Notes under the pieces: generated by a model
Told to the model about the DNA's origin: nothing
The model's input: the letters and a program-made list of their open reading frames with translations, nothing else
The model's database searches: none
Shown here: one piece after another, positions 46,263 through 54,595 of the stretch
Layout: each line of letters starts with the position of its first letter
Numbering within the stretch: the first letter of the stretch is position 1
Program-made: the position numbers and the translations under genes
Source of the DNA: Sphingosinicella sp. BN140058
Lineage (GTDB): Bacteria; Pseudomonadota; Alphaproteobacteria; Sphingomonadales; Sphingomonadaceae
NCBI RefSeq assembly: GCF_004135585.1
Contig: NZ_CP035501.1
Location: forward strand, 5,155,501 to 5,219,500
Direction of reading: 5' to 3'
Length of the DNA: 64,000 nucleotides

Positions 46263-47639
46263 TCAGCGGTAGTCGACCACGGCGTCGCGGCGAAGATCGC
46301 GCAGGTACCGCATCGCCCGCATGTTGACTCGCTGCTCTGTCAGCTGGCCGTAAACCTGATCGAACGAGACCTCGCGGGCCTGCGCCGGATCGTCGCGGCC
46401 GCACATCACAAGGACGCTGATGCGATCGTCGACCGCGCCGAAGGGCGGGGTGGCCTGGCCGATCGAAAGGTTCAGCAGGCTCTGCTGCATCTGCGGCGGC
46501 AAAGTCCGCACCGGCACCTGATCGTTGGTCACGACCTCGGCCCCGATCTTCTGAGCGGCAGCCTCTGCGCCGCCGCAGCCGCCCATCGACTGCGTGGTGC
46601 TGACCAGCTGCTGGACCTTCGATTCGACCTCCGGCCGCGCAGTGCCCTTGGCGAAGCGCACCGTCATCTGCTTGAGGCTGAGCACGGCATCGCGCGGATC
46701 GGCGGTAAGGAACTGACGCGTGTCCTCAACGGCGATGATCGAGAAGCCGCCGGGAATCGCGATCGGATCGCTGACGGTGCCGACCGGGATCTGCTTCACC
46801 GCCGCGGCGAGCGCTTCCGGCAGCTGCTCCGAGCGCACCCAGTCCAGGTCGCCGCCGACGGCCGCGGTCGAGGCTTCGGAGAATTGACGCGCATAGGCAC
46901 GGAACGACGCGCCCTTGCGAAGCTGCTCGACGATGCGCTGCGCGTTGGCGCGGGTCTCGGCAGCCGTTTCCGGGGTCGCCGACAGGAAAATTTCGGAAAC
47001 CTTGAACTCCTGGGTGCCGCGGGCGGCGTTCAGGCGCTTGATCAGCTCGGTAACCTCTTCCTGCGAGACGTTGACGAACGGCTCGATCTGCCGCGCCTGC
47101 AGGCGGCTCCAGGCGAGCTCACCGTGGATCTGGCGCTTGATCGACGTTTCCGAAGACCCGTTCTGGCGCAAATAGGCCGCGAATTGCTGCGGAGACTGCT
47201 TGAACTGCTGCGCATAGCGGGTGAAATAATTGTCGATGTCTTTCTGCTCGACCTTCATGTCCTGCGCTTCGGCAGCCTGGATCTGAAGGGTCTCGTCGAT
47301 CAGGTTGCGGAGCACCTGCGCCCGGAGCCGCGGCTCCTCCTCGGGCGGAATGTTGCCGCCGTTGGCGATGCGGATCAGCGCCATGCGGTGGTCGATGTCG
47401 GTGCCGGTGATGACGGTGCCGTTGACGATCGCCGTCGCCTTGCGGATCGAAGGATCCTCCTTGGCGAGGAAGCGGGCATCCTGAGGGATGTCAAGCCCGG
47501 TCTGGCCGGCGCCGCTTTGGGCCGGGCCGCTCTGACCGGCGCCTGGAGCCTGATTGGCAGCGCTCTGGGCAAGCGCAGTCGCCGCCACCATCGTGCCGGC
47601 CAGCATCAGCGCCGCCCTGCGAAAAGTCCCGAGCTTCAT
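46263..47639 (-). CDS. surA: SurA-like periplasmic chaperone / peptidyl-prolyl isomerase
   Basis: Periplasmic chaperone for outer-membrane proteins, 458 residues. Signal peptide (FRRAALMLAGTMVAATALAQ), a Gln/Gly/Ala-rich linker (AANQAPGAGQSGPAQSGAGQ), a SurA N-terminal helical domain (VNGTVITGTDIDHRMALI, LRNLIDETLQIQAAEAQ) and a parvulin domain (FKVSEIFLSA, ASFRAYARQFSEAST, GGDLDWVRSEQLPEAL). The start at 47639 has GGAGG upstream. Downstream of lptD, whose barrel it probably helps to fold. Confidence 0.93.
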   Translation of the reverse strand: MKLGTFRRAALMLAGTMVAATALAQSAANQAPGAGQSGPAQSGAGQTGLDIPQDARFLAKEDPSIRKATAIVNGTVITGTDIDHRMALIRIANGGNIPPEEEPRLRAQVLRNLIDETLQIQAAEAQDMKVEQKDIDNYFTRYAQQFKQSPQQFAAYLRQNGSSETSIKRQIHGELAWSRLQARQIEPFVNVSQEEVTELIKRLNAARGTQEFKVSEIFLSATPETAAETRANAQRIVEQLRKGASFRAYARQFSEASTAAVGGDLDWVRSEQLPEALAAAVKQIPVGTVSDPIAIPGGFSIIAVEDTRQFLTADPRDAVLSLKQMTVRFAKGTARPEVESKVQQLVSTTQSMGGCGGAEAAAQKIGAEVVTNDQVPVRTLPPQMQQSLLNLSIGQATPPFGAVDDRISVLVMCGRDDPAQAREVSFDQVYGQLTEQRVNMRAMRYLRDLRRDAVVDYR

Positions 47640-47694
47640 CAATCCTCCAATAAAAGCAGGCGCTGCAAATGCCTTAGCCATGCTGAACCCGAGC

Positions 47695-49926
47695 TTAGCG
47701 GCCGAGGTTCTTGAGCGCCACCCGGAACAGGAAGGTATTCCCGCGCCGGAAGTCTCCGGTGGTGTCATAATCGCGTCGCCACGTCACGCCTATTTCGATG
47801 CAATCGTCGTCGTAGCTGATGCCCAGGCGGTGGCGCACCGGCTCGTAGCCATCGGCGCCGGAGGTCGGATCCTCCTTGGCATCGGTCAGATCGATCACGG
47901 TCGAGCCGAACAGCGACCAGTAGCGGGCGAAGCGGATCCGGCCGCCAAGGCGGATTTCCTCCCGGTCGCGAAGATCCTCGATCGAGGGATCGATGTCGCG
48001 ATTGAGCCGCAGATAGCCGATCGTGGCGTAGGTCTGGTGGCCACCGACGACGGCGTCGATCTCGTTGCGGCGCAACTCGAAACTGTCCTTGTCGAGCCGG
48101 AAGCGGTGGACGAAGCTCAACTTGTGGCCGACCTTCACGTTGGTTCGTCCGACGATGTCCGACCAGCGGTCGGACAGACCGGTGCCGGGTGGCAGGATGC
48201 TCTCCATCTCGCTCAGCCGATAGCTCTGCCCGATCGTCGTCCGCGTGCTCACCCCCGGCAGATCGAAGCCCCAGTCGAAGCCGTAGGTGATGCGCGCGCC
48301 ATCCTCCCAGCGATCATAGCCGGGGAATCGGTTCAGCGCGAAAAGGTTTGAATCCTCGAGATCGACCGCGCGCGCATCCTCGTTGGGAATTGCGAGATTC
48401 TCGGTCGGGGGCGAGGCCACGATCTGGACGCGCGGGGTCAGCCGCTGGGTTCCGCCCATGAACGACCCGACCAGCGGCCAGCGCAACTCGGCAGCGACGG
48501 CGCCGATGCCGCGCGCGTGCCAACCACGCTCGCCGCGGTAGAGCGCCGTCTGGGTCAGATCGACGTCGCTGGTATGGTAGACGTCGCCCCGCGCATAACC
48601 GGTGAGGATCAGTTCCTGGCCCCAGTCGGTGAGGCTGCGCCGTTCCCATTTCGCCGCGGCAAAGGCGCGCTGCGTGTCCTGGCCGTCGGTGCGGAGGATC
48701 GAAAGGCTGTTCGCCTGAAGCTCGATCTTCCCGTCCCAGATCGGATCGTCGAGGCGGAAGCGGGCATCGATCGCCGGCAGCACGACCGGCTGCTGGCCGG
48801 CATTGTCGGTCGTGCGCAGACCCTGGAATGCCCAGCCGGCGATCGAAATGTAGCTGTCGTCGCGGATCCGCTCGATGTCGACCATCGAGCGCAGGCGGGT
48901 GTCGCGTGTGATGTCGTACCGGCGCAGGAAGGTGCGATCGGTGACGTAACGCCCCGACGCGGTGATGCTCCAGTCGCGGTCGAGCTGAAAGCGGCCATTG
49001 CCTTCGATATAGGCACGAATGCCCTTGTCCTTGTCGATCACGCCCGCCGCGTCGTCGATCGGGATGCGCGATCCATATGTGAGATAGCCCGCGACCTGGA
49101 AGGCGCCGAGACTGGTGAGCTGGCGATAATGGCCTTCGATCATCGGCAGCACGTCGGTGTAGAGGTGCGGCGCGATGGTCGCATCCTTGTCGGGCGCGAT
49201 CTTGAGGTAATAAGGCGTCGAAATCTCGAGACCGTTGGATTGGCTGAAGCGCACGTCCGGCACCAGCAGCCCGCTGCCGCCGCCGCCGCTGCCGTCCGGG
49301 TGCGACAGGCCGGGAAGGGCGATGATCCGGGTTCCGAACAGGTTCAGCCCGGCGCCCTCGTAGCGGATCCGCTTCTTGTAGGGATCGTGGACGACCCGCA
49401 CGGCGGTGATCTGCCAGGTCGGATTCTTCGGGCAGCCGTCGGGATGCGTCACGGCGCAGGGGGTGTAGGCGGCACGATAGAGCGTCGTATAACCGTCCTT
49501 GCGCTCGCCGCGGTCCGCGGCCAGGCGACCGCCGCCTTCGAGGACGACGAGGAGATGGTCGGCCACCGCATCGCGCATCGAGTCATGGAGAACGATGCTC
49601 TCGCCATAAGCGACGTCCCCCTCCGGCGTCACGAGGCGGACGTTGCCTTCGGCCCTGACCTCGTCGCTCGTCCGTGTCCACACGACGCGATCGGCCCGTA
49701 GCTTGTTCCCCTCGCTGTTCATCCGGACGTCGCCGGTGGCGGTGACGACGTCGTTGGTCTCGTCATAGGCCAGCGTGTCGGCACTGAACGCGACCTGGCG
49801 CGAGTCGGTACCGAGTTCGGCCGGTGCCGGCGGCCCCGCCGCTTCGCTGCTCTGGGCGAGCGCAGCCGCGGGCGCGCACAGCAAAAGGGGCAGAGCCGTC
49901 AGGCAGATAAGGTTCGGTCTTTTCAC
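47695..49926 (-). CDS. lptD: LPS-assembly protein LptD
   Basis: Outer-membrane barrel that inserts lipopolysaccharide into the outer leaflet. 743 residues: signal peptide (ICLTALPLLLCAPAAALAQ), a periplasmic OstA/LptA-like beta-jellyroll (FSADTLAYDETNDVVTATGDVRM onward, about 45-190) and a C-terminal barrel with many aromatic strands. A Cys in AYTPCAVTHPDGCPKNP could form the disulfides needed for assembly. The GTG at 49926 is the start; the frame runs on for 529 codons antisense to pepA, which is rejected. Confidence 0.95.
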   Translation of the reverse strand: MKRPNLICLTALPLLLCAPAAALAQSSEAAGPPAPAELGTDSRQVAFSADTLAYDETNDVVTATGDVRMNSEGNKLRADRVVWTRTSDEVRAEGNVRLVTPEGDVAYGESIVLHDSMRDAVADHLLVVLEGGGRLAADRGERKDGYTTLYRAAYTPCAVTHPDGCPKNPTWQITAVRVVHDPYKKRIRYEGAGLNLFGTRIIALPGLSHPDGSGGGGSGLLVPDVRFSQSNGLEISTPYYLKIAPDKDATIAPHLYTDVLPMIEGHYRQLTSLGAFQVAGYLTYGSRIPIDDAAGVIDKDKGIRAYIEGNGRFQLDRDWSITASGRYVTDRTFLRRYDITRDTRLRSMVDIERIRDDSYISIAGWAFQGLRTTDNAGQQPVVLPAIDARFRLDDPIWDGKIELQANSLSILRTDGQDTQRAFAAAKWERRSLTDWGQELILTGYARGDVYHTSDVDLTQTALYRGERGWHARGIGAVAAELRWPLVGSFMGGTQRLTPRVQIVASPPTENLAIPNEDARAVDLEDSNLFALNRFPGYDRWEDGARITYGFDWGFDLPGVSTRTTIGQSYRLSEMESILPPGTGLSDRWSDIVGRTNVKVGHKLSFVHRFRLDKDSFELRRNEIDAVVGGHQTYATIGYLRLNRDIDPSIEDLRDREEIRLGGRIRFARYWSLFGSTVIDLTDAKEDPTSGADGYEPVRHRLGISYDDDCIEIGVTWRRDYDTTGDFRRGNTFLFRVALKNLGR

Positions 49927-50100
49927 ATTCCCCGCCGCATCTGTCGGGCGACAGGCCGAGCCTATTGCATCGGAATGGCCGCGCCGCAATGGCGGTTGGC
50001 CGCCTGCGCGCCGGCAAAGATCAAGCGGACCTTGGCAAGGGGCACGGCGTTTGCCTACAGGAGCATCAACCTTTTGCATCCTGTCACAGGAGTGACTCCC

Positions 50101-51582
50101 TTGAAGATCAGCTTCACCGCCCAGCGTCCGACCGGTTCCCATGCCCTCGCCATCCCGGTCTGGGGCGAGGATCTGCTGACCGAGCGCCTCGCCGGTCTGA
50201 ACGATGGCGCGCGGACGCTCGCCGCGCGGGCGGCGGAGGCGCAGCGTTTCGAGCGCGAAGCCGGTGGAATTGCCGAGATCTTCGTCGACGACAATGGCGC
50301 CGCGCGGCGCCTCCTGCTCGTCGGCCTCGGATCGAACCGCAGCGATCCCGGCGTTTTCGAGCGCGTCGGCGGTGCGCTCACCGCGCGTCTGCTGACGTCC
50401 GGCGAGACGCGGCTCGTCGTCGACCTTTCGGGGCTCGACGTCGGTGCCGATGCCGCGGCCCGGATCGCGTTCGGCGCTGCGGCCCGCTCGTGGCGCTACG
50501 ACATCTATCGGACCAAGATTTCCCGCAAGCAGAAGGCCACCCTCGAGGAGGTCGTGATCGTCGGCGCGGGGGAGGGTGCCGAGGCCGCTTGGGAGACGCA
50601 GTCCGCCCTGCTGGACGGGATCTGCTTTACCCGCGAGCTGGTGACCGAACCTGCCAACATCATCTTCCCGGTGAGCTTCGTCGAGCGCTGCCGTGCCCGC
50701 ATGGAGCCGCTCGGCATCGAGATCGACGTGCTCGATGAGGATCGGATGCGCGAACTCGGCATGCTCGCCCTGCTCGGCGTCGGCCAGGGATCGGAGCAGC
50801 CCTCGCGCTTGCTGGTAATGCGGTGGAACGGCGGCGGGGAAGCTTCCGCGAAGCCGGTGGTGTTCGTCGGCAAAGGCATCACCTTCGACACCGGCGGCAT
50901 CTCGATAAAGCCCGCGGCCGGTATGGAGGCGATGAAGTGGGACATGGGCGGTGCCGGTGCCGTTGCCGGCGCGATGCTCGCGCTTGCCGGCCGCAAGGCG
51001 AAGGCGAACGTGGTCGGCATCTGCGCGCTTGCCGAGAACATGCCCGACGGCAAGGCGCAGCGGCCGGGCGATGTCGTCACCTCGATGTCCGGGCAGACGA
51101 TCGAAGTCATCAACACCGACGCCGAAGGCCGGCTCGTCCTGTGCGACGCGATCACCTGGGCTCAACGCGAGTTCCACCCGGAGGTGCTCGTCGATCTCGC
51201 CACCCTGACCGGTGCGATGATCATTTCCCTCGGTCACGAATATGCCGGCGTCTTCTCGAACGACGATGGGCTTGCCGGCCAGCTGCAGGCCGCCGGACAG
51301 GCGACCGGCGATCGGTTGTGGCGGATGCCGGTAGGGGAGGCCTATGACAAATTGATCGACTCTCCGATTGCCGACATGAAGAATGTCGGTCCTCGCGAAG
51401 GCGGGTCGATCACCGCGGCCACGTTCATTCAGCGTTTCGTCGAGCCCGGGGTTAAATGGGCCCATCTCGACGTCGCCGGGACGGTCTGGGCCGACAAACC
51501 CGGCCATCTCCACGCCAAGGGCGCCACCGGCTATGGCGTGGCCCTGCTCGATCGGCTGATCGCGGACAATTACGAACGCTGA
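50101..51582 (+). CDS. pepA: Leucyl aminopeptidase (M17)
   Basis: Cytoplasmic two-metal aminopeptidase, 493 residues. The catalytic half has KGITFDTGGISIKPAAGMEAMKWDMGGAG and the signature NTDAEGRLVL, with LTGAMIISLGHEYAGVFSND. The start is a TTG at 50101 (LKISFTAQRP), with AGGAG 8 nt before it; an earlier in-frame ATG at 49975 lacks a ribosome-binding site. Divergent from lptD with a 174-bp intergenic region. Confidence 0.95.
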   Translation: MKISFTAQRPTGSHALAIPVWGEDLLTERLAGLNDGARTLAARAAEAQRFEREAGGIAEIFVDDNGAARRLLLVGLGSNRSDPGVFERVGGALTARLLTSGETRLVVDLSGLDVGADAAARIAFGAAARSWRYDIYRTKISRKQKATLEEVVIVGAGEGAEAAWETQSALLDGICFTRELVTEPANIIFPVSFVERCRARMEPLGIEIDVLDEDRMRELGMLALLGVGQGSEQPSRLLVMRWNGGGEASAKPVVFVGKGITFDTGGISIKPAAGMEAMKWDMGGAGAVAGAMLALAGRKAKANVVGICALAENMPDGKAQRPGDVVTSMSGQTIEVINTDAEGRLVLCDAITWAQREFHPEVLVDLATLTGAMIISLGHEYAGVFSNDDGLAGQLQAAGQATGDRLWRMPVGEAYDKLIDSPIADMKNVGPREGGSITAATFIQRFVEPGVKWAHLDVAGTVWADKPGHLHAKGATGYGVALLDRLIADNYER

Positions 51583-51587
51583 GAGAG

Positions 51588-52016
51588 GTGGTCGTCAATT
51601 TCTACCACCTGACCCAGGCGCCCCTCGAGCGGATCCTACCCTCGATCTGCGAGCGGCTCCTCGCCGAGGGCGCGCGCGTGCTGCTGGTCGGCGAGGCGGG
51701 GCAACTCGCCCGTCTCGACGAGCAGCTCTGGACCTATGCCAAGGACAGCTTTCTGCCGCACGGCCGGGCGCGTGCGGAGAGCCAGCCGATCCTGCTTTCC
51801 ACCGAGCCGGAACCGGTCAACGGAGCCACCGCGATTGCCCTCGCCGACGGCCTCTGGCGCGAGGATGCCCTTCGCTTCGAGCGCGCCTATTTCTTCTTCG
51901 ACACGGAAAGTCTCGACGGGGCGCGCGAGGCCTGGCGCGGCCTGCGTGGCCGCGAGGGAGTAGAGCCGCGTTATTGGAAGCAGGACGACAGCGGCAAATG
52001 GGTACAGGGCCCCTGA
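51588..52016 (+). CDS. holC: DNA polymerase III chi subunit
   Basis: Clamp-loader accessory subunit that contacts SSB, 142 residues. It starts VVNFYHLTQAPLERILPSICERLL, has LDEQLWTYAKDSFLPHG and the FFFDTES strand typical of HolC, and ends RYWKQDDSGKWVQGP. The GTG at 51588 is the likely start (GAGAGAG just before), five bases after the pepA stop. The pepA-holC order is conserved in many proteobacteria. Confidence 0.9.
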   Translation: MVVNFYHLTQAPLERILPSICERLLAEGARVLLVGEAGQLARLDEQLWTYAKDSFLPHGRARAESQPILLSTEPEPVNGATAIALADGLWREDALRFERAYFFFDTESLDGAREAWRGLRGREGVEPRYWKQDDSGKWVQGP

Positions 52017-52043
52017 CCTCCGGGGCTTGGCTGTACCAGGGGG

Positions 52044-52391
52044 CTAGCAGGCGCCGAGGCGGATCAGCACTGCCCGGGGGATCGCATATTGTTCGATCAC
52101 CGGCGCATGATTGCGAAGCCCACAAAGCTCCCGCTGGATGAAATAGGCCTGCACGGCACGTGCCGCATCCCGAAGCGCCTCCGTACGCCCGCTTTCGTCC
52201 GAGTCGCGCAGCGCCGCGATGGAACGCTGCACTTTTTGTCCGGCCTGGCCCAGGATGTCGGCCTTCTCGCCGAGAATTTCCCGTTCAAGTCCGGCGAGGC
52301 CGGCGTCGGGCGAGTTTGACAGGCTTCGGGGCGGTCGAAAGGTCACGGCGCGGCTTTCACGAGCGTTGGCCTGCGCAGATGAAGCGCTCAT
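52044..52391 (-). CDS. Small protein of unknown function (DUF6665-like)
   Basis: 115 residues. The core LEREILGEKADILGQAGQKVQRSIAALR followed by AVQAYFIQRELCGLRNHAPVIEQYAIPRAVLIRLGAC resembles a small uncharacterised family (I believe DUF6665); this is from memory and should be treated as tentative. No signal peptide. The ATG at 52391 has a weak GGAA upstream; a later in-frame GTG (VTFRPPRS) is possible. Lies just downstream of the DUF6880 gene on the same strand. Confidence 0.65.
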   Translation of the reverse strand: MSASSAQANARESRAVTFRPPRSLSNSPDAGLAGLEREILGEKADILGQAGQKVQRSIAALRDSDESGRTEALRDAARAVQAYFIQRELCGLRNHAPVIEQYAIPRAVLIRLGAC

Positions 52392-52415
52392 TGCGTTCCG
52401 ACAAGGGCCGAAACC

Positions 52416-53861
52416 TCAAGGCTCCGGTGTCGGCAGTTCTCGCGACACCTCTTGCCAGAACCCGATCTTCCTTCCGTGGCGGGCGAGAAGCGTACCGAGA
52501 TATTCGTCATGACTCGGAAGATCACCCAAGCTCTCGATGCGGGGCGCTGCATGAGCACATTCGGCTAGGTGACGCGCGGCGTGCCGATAGCGCTTGGACC
52601 TTGCCCCCACGAGGGTGAAATCGATCATCGCGCGTCTCAGGATCGTCGCCGCAAGCGGGTATTTCGATTCCAGCGCCTCGGCCGCGGGCGTGAGCAGCTC
52701 ATAATGGTCGCCGTTCCAGACACGCGGACGCTCGCGGACGAGACGATCGGCTTTGTCGAGGGCAGGCCAGGCGACGAGGAACTCCAGGGCGCGCCGCGGA
52801 TCCGGGCAGGCGAGGGCAAAGGCAATCGCACTTTGCTCCGCGTCGAAATCCTCGAAATCGGGAAGCTTGTCGAGATAGGCGCGCAGCTCGGCGGGGGCGA
52901 GGGTGGCTTCGAACCGCGCCCAGCGGGCCGCCTGGGCCTCCTCGCCGCGTCCGAGGGCCTCGAGCACGGCAATTCGGACCTCGTGCCAGCCGCGCGTAGT
53001 CTCGGCCACTCGGCCGCCCGGTGGCGCCGCGTCCAAAGTCTGCAGCGCCTCCGTCGCACGACCCGTCTCGAGCTGGCGCAGCGCGATTTCGGCAGCAACC
53101 GCCGGAATCGATCGGGCCGGTGCGTCGAACAGGGCGGCGTAGGTATCGACGTCGCCCTGCGCGTCCGCAATCTGCTGCAGCATGACGCGGGCAGCGCGTT
53201 CGCGCTGCCGCCGCTCTGCACCCTCGGGCGTGAACCGAGCCTTTTCGCTCGCTCCCGATGCGCCATCCTCGACGGGTTCTGGCCGCCAGGCCATTACCAG
53301 AGCGTGAAATCGGGCAAGCCCCTCCGCACCCAGAGCGGGAGCAAGGTTCGGGATCATCGTGCCGAGAATGTCGTGGCCATCCTGGACCAAAGCCTCGAAT
53401 GCACGCTCGGCGAGTTCCGCTGGCTCTGCCTTTGCCGCCTCGGCAAGGCGGCCAAGATCGGCCGCCGCGGTTTCGAAGGCGCGGAGCAGTTTGCCGTTGA
53501 AATCCTCGCTTCGAGGCAGCACCGCGTTGGCGACATCGATCAGGCGCCACAGCAGGGCGAGCGCCTCCTTCGGATCGGCGGGCGCGACCTGCTCGATGAT
53601 GGCACGATGCTGTGCCTCGATGTCGGCTGCGACGGTCTTGACCCTGCCCCAGGTGACGATGCTCCGCGCGGTTGCGATCGTGGTGAGGCGCTTCGCGATC
53701 TGGCTGCGCACGGCGTCGACGCCCGCTTCCCCGGCAAGCTCGAGCCGCAACCGGCGTTTCGCGGCGGCGCTGCCGGTGGTCACCTCGATCAGCAAGGCCG
53801 CGAGACGGGCAGCGCCGAGCGCTTCGAGATTCTTCGCGTTGAGCGTCTTGGGCGAGGCCAT
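52416..53861 (-). CDS. DUF6880 family protein
   Basis: 481 residues, mainly helical, starting MASPKTLNAKNLEALGAARLAALLIEV, which I recognise as the beginning of the DUF6880 family; function unknown. Helical-repeat-like stretches follow (IAVLEALGRGEEAQAARWARFEATL), and the C-terminal part has LTPAAEALESKYPLAATILRRAMIDFTL. No signal peptide or membrane helix. It lies 6 bp from the phosphopantetheinyl transferase gene and may be transcribed with the peptide synthetase genes, though its link to them is unproven. Confidence 0.75.
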   Translation of the reverse strand: MASPKTLNAKNLEALGAARLAALLIEVTTGSAAAKRRLRLELAGEAGVDAVRSQIAKRLTTIATARSIVTWGRVKTVAADIEAQHRAIIEQVAPADPKEALALLWRLIDVANAVLPRSEDFNGKLLRAFETAAADLGRLAEAAKAEPAELAERAFEALVQDGHDILGTMIPNLAPALGAEGLARFHALVMAWRPEPVEDGASGASEKARFTPEGAERRQRERAARVMLQQIADAQGDVDTYAALFDAPARSIPAVAAEIALRQLETGRATEALQTLDAAPPGGRVAETTRGWHEVRIAVLEALGRGEEAQAARWARFEATLAPAELRAYLDKLPDFEDFDAEQSAIAFALACPDPRRALEFLVAWPALDKADRLVRERPRVWNGDHYELLTPAAEALESKYPLAATILRRAMIDFTLVGARSKRYRHAARHLAECAHAAPRIESLGDLPSHDEYLGTLLARHGRKIGFWQEVSRELPTPEP

Positions 53862-53867
53862 CGGCCC

Positions 53868-54548
53868 TCATTGTCGGGACGGGGCGCGCCGATCAAGCTC
53901 GGTATCCGCCACGACCACCGGGCCGGTCCCCTCCGGATAGGCGACGGCCGCCTGATATCCTGGCGCAGGTGTGAAGGCGAACAATGCCCATCCATCCCCT
54001 CCCGAAATCAGGTGCGGCGGCTCGGTCGGATCCAGGGACACCGCGAAGGCGTCGAGCGGATGGGAGAGGCCCAGGCCGAGCGCCTTCACGAACGCCTCCT
54101 TGCGAGTCCAGCACGCGAAGAAACCGCCAACCCATTGCTCGCCTTGGAGGGACGACAAGGCGGCGATTTCGGCAGGGGCGAACAGCCGTTCGGCGACGGC
54201 GCTGTCGGCCAGCTTCGGATCGCAATGCTCGATGTCGCAGCCGATCGAAGCGGTGCTGGTCGCGCAGATGGCAAGTCCCGCGGAATGGGAAAGGCTGAAA
54301 TGGAGCTCGGGATAATCGACCAGGAACGGTTTGCCATAATCGTTGCAGGCGAACCGCAACGTCGCCGGATTCACGCCCAGACGCCCACCAAGATGGCGCC
54401 GCAGGGCGCCGCGGCGGGCTACGAAACGATCCCGATCGCGGTCGAAGCGGAAGGCCTGCGCACGACTGCGTTCGTCCCGGTCGAGCAGCTCCACCAGCGC
54501 GGCGATCGGCTCCTGCGCCAATTCGAAGACCGCGACATCGATCGTCAT
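53868..54548 (-). CDS. 4'-phosphopantetheinyl transferase (Sfp type)
   Basis: Attaches phosphopantetheine from CoA to carrier-protein serines, 226 residues. Sfp-type motifs: NDYGKPFL, FSLSHSAGLA, magnesium-binding GCDIEH (103-108) and WTRKEAFVKALGLGL (147-161). It is placed directly after the peptide synthetase gene on the same strand, so it most likely primes the carrier domains at 54596-61771. It might also prime the acyl carrier protein of the XrtA locus. Confidence 0.92.
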   Translation of the reverse strand: MTIDVAVFELAQEPIAALVELLDRDERSRAQAFRFDRDRDRFVARRGALRRHLGGRLGVNPATLRFACNDYGKPFLVDYPELHFSLSHSAGLAICATSTASIGCDIEHCDPKLADSAVAERLFAPAEIAALSSLQGEQWVGGFFACWTRKEAFVKALGLGLSHPLDAFAVSLDPTEPPHLISGGDGWALFAFTPAPGYQAAVAYPEGTGPVVVADTELDRRAPSRQ

Positions 54549-54595
54549 CCGCGGCGCACCTTCACCCGGCGTCGGCCCGACTCATTCCGAACGCG

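Noticed and set aside
47695..51513. A 1272-residue minus-strand open frame that looks like an N-terminally extended LptD
   Set aside because: The upstream 529 codons are antisense to pepA, have no signal peptide and no family character; LptD starts at 49926 with a signal peptide.
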